In this document: positions 58,877 to 64,000 of the stretch, one piece after another
How positions within the stretch are numbered: the first letter of the stretch is position 1
Layout of the letters: the number at the start of each line of letters is the position of its first letter
Source of the DNA: Faecalicatena_A orotica
GTDB lineage: Bacteria; Bacillota; Clostridia; Lachnospirales; Lachnospiraceae
DNA length: 64,000 nucleotides
Assembly: GCF_040545875.1 (NCBI RefSeq)
Contig: NZ_JBEPMR010000001.1
Direction: 5' to 3' (one strand)
Translations under genes and position numbers: made by a program
The notes under the pieces: generated by a model
Told to the model about the DNA's origin: nothing
The model's database searches: none
Seen by the model: only the letters and a program-made list of their open reading frames with translations

Positions 58877-59884
58877 TTACGGGAACTCCTCCCCCGTCTG
58901 GCCATCTTCCTGATACTGGCTGTCCGTCTGATTCTGGCTGTCCTGCTGGTCCTGACTGTCCTGTTGGTCTTGTCCGTCCTGAGCGTCCCCTGTATCATCC
59001 TGATCTGTCCCACCGTCGTCTTTTGACTTGTCCTGAGATGATTTTGGCACAAAACGGACCGCCTTGTCCGAGGCGTCAAAATTCTCCAGATGGAGTGTTC
59101 CCTCCTCGTCCGGATATTTTTCTGCCAGCTTCTCAAGGATCGGCGGTACCTGTGCGAGACGATCTTCATAATTGGTCTTGCCGAGCAGGACTTCCACAGT
59201 TCCGAAGTAGAGGTTCAGTTCACTGCCTGAACAGGTGATCCGGTCAGGAGTCAGTTCGTATTTTACAATAAGCTGTGAAATCTCTACGATCCGCTGGAAT
59301 ACATTTTTGTCTGATACCGGAAGTATTTTTCCCATCTTTACTTTGGACGCATCGATATCCATACCTTCTATATACGCGGCCCCATCCACTTTGTCTTTTG
59401 TCGTCAGAAGTGCCGTCCCTTCTTTATCAAAATAAAGATACTGGTTATTATAATCTATGTATCCGCTTATTTCCTTTTCCTTTACTGTCACACGTATGGA
59501 CCAGGGTGCTTTCAGGGTGATCCTGGACGATTCTATTGTTGGCAGCTGCTTTGTATCTGCTTTGTTGAACTTCCACCATGCATACACGGAATTCATGCCG
59601 TACTTATCGCTCCTGATCCACTCGATCACATCATTTTCAGCTGTATATTTGTTTCCCTTCACTTCTATCTTTTGTATATGGAAGAGGAGGAGAAAAGCAA
59701 AAACGATGATTGCTATCCCTAAGACAAATGTCAAAAGTCCCAGAAATACACCCTTTCTCTTCTTCTTTTTTCTCTCAGGAGGACGGTACCCTTCCTTGTA
59801 TAATACTTCATTTATATATGCTTCATCATCAAACTGTTCATATTTCTCACGTCTGCTCTTCTTACTCTGCTTTCCGCGCTTCAT
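58877..59884 (-). CDS. divIB: Cell division protein DivIB/FtsQ
   Basis: The 335-aa protein has a charged cytoplasmic N-terminus (about 45 residues, Lys-rich), one membrane span (about 46-68), a POTRA domain starting IQKIEVKGNKYTAENDVIEWI, the FtsQ beta domain, and a Gln/Asp/Ser-rich extracellular tail from about residue 285. The tail repeats D-S-Q-x-Q-x blocks and is probably disordered. It links the Z-ring with septal wall synthesis. AAGGAGG precedes the ATG. Confidence 0.9.
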   Translation of the reverse strand: MKRGKQSKKSRREKYEQFDDEAYINEVLYKEGYRPPERKKKKRKGVFLGLLTFVLGIAIIVFAFLLLFHIQKIEVKGNKYTAENDVIEWIRSDKYGMNSVYAWWKFNKADTKQLPTIESSRITLKAPWSIRVTVKEKEISGYIDYNNQYLYFDKEGTALLTTKDKVDGAAYIEGMDIDASKVKMGKILPVSDKNVFQRIVEISQLIVKYELTPDRITCSGSELNLYFGTVEVLLGKTNYEDRLAQVPPILEKLAEKYPDEEGTLHLENFDASDKAVRFVPKSSQDKSKDDGGTDQDDTGDAQDGQDQQDSQDQQDSQNQTDSQYQEDGQTGEEFP

Positions 59885-59909
59885 CGATCGTCCTCCTTAT
59901 ATTACTTAT

Positions 59910-59949
59910 CTTATTGCCGTCTGCCCCTTCGGGTGCGTACGGTAATAAG
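59910..59949 (-). promoter_or_regulatory. Hairpin between ftsW and divIB
   Basis: CTTATTGCCGT and ACGGTAATAAG pair at 10 of 11 positions and enclose an inner CCCC-TTCG-GGGT-like hairpin with a UUCG-type loop. No T-run follows on the minus strand. It lies just before the divIB ribosome site and could be an mRNA-processing or stability element. Confidence 0.55.
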
Positions 59950-60014
59950 ATCTTCCCCTGCCCTATTCTATCAAATACAAGCCATTTTATACAAGACCTA
60001 TTTTCCCAAACCGC

Positions 60015-61109
60015 TTACTCGCTTTTTTCAATCGAATTGGATACACTCAGCACGAGTCCCATTTCCAACAGCAGAAACATGACCGAGGTGCCCCCGTAGC
60101 TGATAAAGGGCAGTGTGATTCCGGTGTTCGGAATGGAGTTTGTTACAACCGCAATATTCAAAATCACCTGAATCATCATATGTGCCATTGCCCCTGCCGC
60201 AATCAATGCCCCCAGAAGGTCTTTCGCATGGGTTGCAATCACAAAAAAACGCCAGATCAGGATCAAAAACAACAGGATAATCAGGCTGGCCCCTACCAGC
60301 CCCAGTTCTTCACATATGATAGAAAAAATCATGTCGTTCTGCGCTTCCGGCAGGAATCCAAGCTTCTGCACACTTTCCCCGAGCCCTCTTCCAAACAGGC
60401 CTCCTGATCCGATTGCATACAGCCCCTGAAGTGTCTGGTATCCCTTTTCATACTGCTCCGGGTTTCTCCAGATTGCAAGCCGCTCCAGCCTGTAACTCTC
60501 CAGTGCCAGAAAGATTCCCATGAAACCTATCCCGGCACCGCCCATCCAGAGAAACTGGGCATACTTTGGGCTTGCCACGAAGATCAGCACTACCGCGATG
60601 CCCATGATTATGATCGCGGTACTTAGGTTGCTCGCCCCTACAAGAGCCACAATAGGCAGCACCGGTATCATCACCTTAACAAGCGTACGGAATTTCCCCA
60701 TCTGCTTCACATTCTTTGTGACAAGGCAGGCAAGAAAAAGGATAATCGCCACCTTTGCAAACTCCGAGGGCTGAAAAGAAATCGGGCCCAAAGAAAGCCA
60801 TCTTTTGGACCCGTTGTACTCATCTCCTATAAACATAACCGCTACCGATAAAAGGATTGCTGTCAGATACCCGAGCTTTGCCAGAGGAGCCCATTTATGG
60901 TAGTCGATATTCGCCACAATCAGCATCCCTGCCATCCCGAGTGCAGTTGCAAATCCCTGCTTTTTCAGGTAATAGAAAGAATCGTGAAACTTAACCCGTC
61001 CGTTGTAGGCACTGGTGCTGTATAAAAGGACCAGTCCGATTATCACCAGTAGTAACACAACAATCAGCAGTGTATAATCATACCGCTTCTTTTTAGCAGG
61101 ACGCTCCAA
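60015..61109 (-). CDS. ftsW: SEDS peptidoglycan glycosyltransferase FtsW/SpoVE-type
   Basis: The 364-aa, ten-span protein has DYTLLIVVLLLVIIGLVLLYSTSAY, KRWLSLGPISFQPSEFAKVAIILFLA, SGGLFGRGLGESVQKLGFLPEAQNDMIFSIICEELG and NTGITLPFISYGGTSV, the SEDS core with the catalytic-region acidic residues. It polymerises septal peptidoglycan with a class B PBP. The start is TTG with GGAGTG upstream. It may serve both division and spore cortex; no second SEDS gene or murG is present between ftsW and divIB. Confidence 0.93.
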   Translation of the reverse strand: MERPAKKKRYDYTLLIVVLLLVIIGLVLLYSTSAYNGRVKFHDSFYYLKKQGFATALGMAGMLIVANIDYHKWAPLAKLGYLTAILLSVAVMFIGDEYNGSKRWLSLGPISFQPSEFAKVAIILFLACLVTKNVKQMGKFRTLVKVMIPVLPIVALVGASNLSTAIIIMGIAVVLIFVASPKYAQFLWMGGAGIGFMGIFLALESYRLERLAIWRNPEQYEKGYQTLQGLYAIGSGGLFGRGLGESVQKLGFLPEAQNDMIFSIICEELGLVGASLIILLFLILIWRFFVIATHAKDLLGALIAAGAMAHMMIQVILNIAVVTNSIPNTGITLPFISYGGTSVMFLLLEMGLVLSVSNSIEKSE

Positions 61110-61123
61110 TATAAATTCACTCC

Positions 61124-62491
61124 TTATAACTGGTTTACAAGTTCTTTGAATTTATCTCCACGTTCTTCATAATTTTTAAACATTCCCCAGCTCGCACACG
61201 CCGGTGACAAGAGTACGGCATCCCCGGGAACAGCATTTTCCACACAGATATCCACTGCTTCCTCAAATGTATCAGCCAGAACCGTATCGGTGAAACCAAG
61301 CCGTCTGGCTGTCTCATCTATCTTCTCTCTGGTCGCCCCTAAAAGGACCAGCTTTTTCACCTTGCCGTCAAAAGCCTGTATCCATTCTTCATAAGAAGAA
61401 TCTTTATCATATCCGCCGCCTATCAGGAGCGTCGGGCGTTTCATTGCCTGAATCCCCTTGATGGCTGCATCCGGGTTGGTTCCTTTGGAGTCATTATAAT
61501 AGGCAACTCCATTCTTTTCGGCAACAAACTCTATACGGTGCTCAACCCCCTGGAAATCCATGACCGTCCTGCGGATAATGTCCAGCGGAACTCCATATGC
61601 CGCTGCCATCCCAACTGCTGCCATGACGTTTTCATGATTATGCGTCCCCAGAAGCTTCAGCTCATCAATATGGCAGACCACCTCCGGTTTGCCGTCCATA
61701 TTTAAGAGCATTCTGCCGCCGTCCAGATAGATACCTTTATCTAGTTTACGCCGGCTGCTGAAATATAGAACCTCTGCACTTACTTTTTCCGCGAATTTTC
61801 TTGTTACTTCGTCTTCATAATTCAAAACACATGTATCTTCTGCCGTCTGGTTCTTTGCAATATTCTGCTTTGCCCCGATATAGGCTTCCATCGTATGATG
61901 ACGGTTCAGATGGTCCGGTGAAATATTCAGAATCGCACTCACCCGCGGGCGGAATGTATGTATGGTTTCCAGCTGGAAACTGCTCATCTCCGCAACAATC
62001 ACTGATTCTTCCTTTGTCTCCAATGCAATGGCCGTGTAAGGGTTTCCAATATTTCCGACAACAAATGTGCTTTCCCGGTAATTCTTCATGATCTCACCTA
62101 AGAGTGCGGTCGTCGTTGTCTTCCCGTTTGTTCCTGTAATCGCAAGGACATCGCCTTTTCCGAATACATAGGCCAGCTCTATCTCACCCCATATGGGGAT
62201 GTCTTTTTCTCTCATCTGCCCTACAACTGCAAGATCGGTAGGAACCCCCGGACTCATGACTGTCAGAGATAGTGTGTCCAGAATCTCCTGCGGCAGTTCT
62301 CCGAGAACCACCTGCATATCAGCCCCTTCTGTCTGTCCTGTCAGTATTTCATTGCGGATACTCCCCGCATCCAGAGAAGCGTTGCCATCATATAAAATCA
62401 CATCTGCCCCTTGTTTCACAAGCAGTCTGCCGGCCGCTATCCCGCTGATACCAGAACCGAATACCAGCACTTTTTTCTCTCTTAAGTCCAT
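61124..62491 (-). CDS. murD: UDP-N-acetylmuramoylalanine-D-glutamate ligase
   Basis: The 455-aa Mur ligase has the N-terminal Rossmann domain VLVFGSGISGIAAGRLLVKQG, the ATP-binding GTNGKTTTTALL, NISPDHLNRHHTMEAY, a central EHRIEFVAEKNGVAYYNDSKGTNPDA and the C-terminal LLSPACASWGMFKNYEERGDKF. It adds D-glutamate to UDP-MurNAc-L-Ala. It starts three bases after the mraY stop. Confidence 0.96.
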   Translation of the reverse strand: MDLREKKVLVFGSGISGIAAGRLLVKQGADVILYDGNASLDAGSIRNEILTGQTEGADMQVVLGELPQEILDTLSLTVMSPGVPTDLAVVGQMREKDIPIWGEIELAYVFGKGDVLAITGTNGKTTTTALLGEIMKNYRESTFVVGNIGNPYTAIALETKEESVIVAEMSSFQLETIHTFRPRVSAILNISPDHLNRHHTMEAYIGAKQNIAKNQTAEDTCVLNYEDEVTRKFAEKVSAEVLYFSSRRKLDKGIYLDGGRMLLNMDGKPEVVCHIDELKLLGTHNHENVMAAVGMAAAYGVPLDIIRRTVMDFQGVEHRIEFVAEKNGVAYYNDSKGTNPDAAIKGIQAMKRPTLLIGGGYDKDSSYEEWIQAFDGKVKKLVLLGATREKIDETARRLGFTDTVLADTFEEAVDICVENAVPGDAVLLSPACASWGMFKNYEERGDKFKELVNQL

Positions 62492-62494
62492 AAT

Positions 62495-63451
62495 CTATAC
62501 CCCCATGAGTGCAATCAGGCAGAGAATCGCCGTTACGATTGAAAATACAGCAACGACTCTCGTCTCAGACCACCCGCATAATTCAAAATGATGATGAATC
62601 GGCGCCATTTTAAAGAACCGTTTCCCTCCCGTTTTCTTAAAATATGTTACCTGGATCATAACGGAAGCGACTTCGACCAGATAAATCAGCCCTACGATAA
62701 TTACAAACAACGGCATCTGCATCATATAAGCCGTTCCTATGACAAATCCCCCCAAAGCAAGGGAACCAGTATCCCCCATGAAAACACTGGCAGGATATAC
62801 GTTAAACAGGAGGAATCCAAGCAGGGCACCTACCACAGCACAGGTGATCGGTTCAACGCCGCTCTTCGTTCCAATCGCCACCACGGTGAAGAAAGTCGCT
62901 ACCAGTACGGTTACGCTTGATGCGAGTCCATCCAGGCCGTCTGTAAAGTTCGTTCCGTTTACAGTACCGATTACTGCAATAAATAAAAGTGGGATCGCAA
63001 TCCATCCGATATCCCAGTACTTGCCGCCTGAGAATGGAACAAGCAGTGTCAGCGGAATCTTAGCCACCTTTATAATATAGTAGGCAAAGATGGCAGTCAC
63101 CACGATCTGAAGCGCCATCTTCTGTTTCGGGTAGAGCCCGTCGGAACGTTTCATGACGACCTTCAGATAATCGTCCAGAAATCCGATCAGTCCAAATCCA
63201 ATTGTCAGGAACAGGATCGGGATGATGTTCGGATAATCTTTTACATATAATAAGGAAGTAATCACAACACTGCCAAGGATGATCACCCCGCCCATCGTCG
63301 GAGTACCCGCTTTTTTCAGATGGGACTTCACTCCATCCTCTCTCTCGGTCTGACCCATCTTCAGTTTTCTAAGAAACGGTATCACAACTGGTCCCATCAG
63401 CAAACTAAGCACGAATGAAATCAATACCGGAATCACTACATGATAACTCAT
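62495..63451 (-). CDS. mraY: Phospho-N-acetylmuramoyl-pentapeptide transferase
   Basis: The 318-aa, ten-span protein has the family motifs HLKKAGTPTMGGVII, FLDDYLKVVMKRSDGL with catalytic Asp residues, TNFTDGLDGLASS, GDTGSLALGG and PIHHHFELCGWSE. It makes lipid I from UDP-MurNAc-pentapeptide. Gene order spoVD-type PBP, mraY, murD is typical. Confidence 0.97.
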   Translation of the reverse strand: MSYHVVIPVLISFVLSLLMGPVVIPFLRKLKMGQTEREDGVKSHLKKAGTPTMGGVIILGSVVITSLLYVKDYPNIIPILFLTIGFGLIGFLDDYLKVVMKRSDGLYPKQKMALQIVVTAIFAYYIIKVAKIPLTLLVPFSGGKYWDIGWIAIPLLFIAVIGTVNGTNFTDGLDGLASSVTVLVATFFTVVAIGTKSGVEPITCAVVGALLGFLLFNVYPASVFMGDTGSLALGGFVIGTAYMMQMPLFVIIVGLIYLVEVASVMIQVTYFKKTGGKRFFKMAPIHHHFELCGWSETRVVAVFSIVTAILCLIALMGV

Positions 63452-63601
63452 ACATACACCTCTTCATCTCTTTTGTTAAATAAAAACTTATTTATTCTTA
63501 TCATTGCTGCTGTCCTGCCTGAAAATGCCAGCAGAACATCTCATACAGTATACCTCATTAGCTTCTGTTTTTCAACTAGAAAACAACTGTTAATCCCTAA
63601 C

Positions 63602-64000
63602 TCAATCCGCGCTGTCTTCCTGTTTTTCTCCCGTTTCTTCTGTGTTTTCCGGTATGGTTCCGGTTTTTTCGATACCCAGATAAGGCAGCACATTATCGTA
63701 GATGCTCTTAAGTACGGGTGCCGCAATTGTTCCTCCATAATAGACACCCTGTGGGTTGTGGATCAGCACCATGCCAAGAACCTGAGGGTTCTCTGCCGGG
63801 GCAAATCCGAGGAAGGATGAAATATATTTATTGGCACTTCTCGGCAGTGTCTGTGACGTCGCTGTTTTTCCCCCGATCGTATAACCTTCAATATAAGCAT
63901 TCTTGCCGGAGCCCTCAGACACCACGCTTTCCAGAAGCGCGCGCATCGTCTTGGAAGTTTCTTCTGATACGATTCCGTCTTTTTCTTTGTACTTAAATGT
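63602..64000 (-). CDS. Class B penicillin-binding protein (SpoVD/FtsI type), C-terminal part
   Basis: The frame is open through base 64000, so only about 132 C-terminal residues are in the window. GGKTATSQTLPRSANKYISSFLGFAP contains the third transpeptidase motif as KTAT in place of KTGT, a form I associate with clostridial SpoVD proteins. LGMVLIHNPQGVYYGGTIAAPVLKSI ends the domain, and an acidic tail rich in Thr and Glu follows. It cross-links septal or cortex peptidoglycan. The 150-bp gap before mraY holds nothing I recognise. Confidence 0.85.
   Translation of the reverse strand, partial: TFKYKEKDGIVSEETSKTMRALLESVVSEGSGKNAYIEGYTIGGKTATSQTLPRSANKYISSFLGFAPAENPQVLGMVLIHNPQGVYYGGTIAAPVLKSIYDNVLPYLGIEKTGTIPENTEETGEKQEDSAD

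Noticed and set aside
63602..64000. KTAT in the PBP as an inactivating mutation
   Set aside because: From memory this form is common in clostridial SpoVD-type proteins, and the surrounding residues are well preserved.

Overview
The window looks like a chromosomal segment of a spore-forming, low-to-mid-GC clostridium, most likely a Lachnospiraceae member. Supports are the division/sporulation order spoVD-type PBP, mraY, murD, ftsW, divIB, ftsZ, spoIIGA, sigE, with sigG and cotJ genes close by, a SecDF fusion, Gram-positive lipoprotein and LCP proteins, and strong AGGAGG ribosome sites. I saw no tRNA, rRNA, CRISPR array, transposase or phage gene.

Region 1 (1-17.9 kb, all minus strand) is a cell-surface polysaccharide operon. 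It is read from an LCP-family ligase through a PglF-type 4,6-dehydratase, a DegT aminotransferase, a priming sugar transferase, GT4, GT2 and GT-C glycosyltransferases and UDP-glucose dehydrogenase. It ends in a very AT-rich distal block (1-5.4 kb) of GT2 enzymes, an FdtA-type ketoisomerase and a GT-C protein cut by the window edge. Region 2 (18-20.7 kb) holds secDF and a small membrane protein.

Region 3 (20.8-37.7 kb, minus strand) is the most unusual part: five tightly packed, translationally coupled genes that I cannot assign to a known system. In transcription order they encode a 532-aa protein ending in a Hint (intein-like) domain, a 533-aa protein with a beta-grasp-like tail, a 985-aa beta-rich protein, a 607-aa soluble ComEC-type metallo-beta-lactamase-fold protein and a 2958-aa giant with LysM-like modules. 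None has a visible signal peptide. The promoter region carries three exact Spo0A boxes in 30 bp, and a 25/28-bp direct repeat lies on both sides of the operon.

Region 4 (38-50.2 kb) is housekeeping: a cytidylate-kinase-like protein, a DAACS symporter, an RmlD-like reductase, a DUF4474-like protein, a metallophosphoesterase, mntP under a manganese riboswitch, a PrsA-like foldase, mfd, pth, a small membrane protein behind a textbook SigE promoter, and a HAD phosphatase.

Region 5 (50.3-64 kb) is sporulation, wall and division: sigG, cotJC, a fused cotJA-cotJB, a beta-CASP hydrolase, sigE, spoIIGA with a 22-bp-spaced Spo0A-type promoter, ftsZ, divIB, ftsW, murD, mraY and a partial PBP. The two large gaps on either side of spoIIGA-sigE contain a family of 218-286-bp near-perfect palindromes. 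Three of them have two apical hairpins with matching pentaloops on unrelated stems. Together with the giant operon, these are the strongest candidates for something undescribed.
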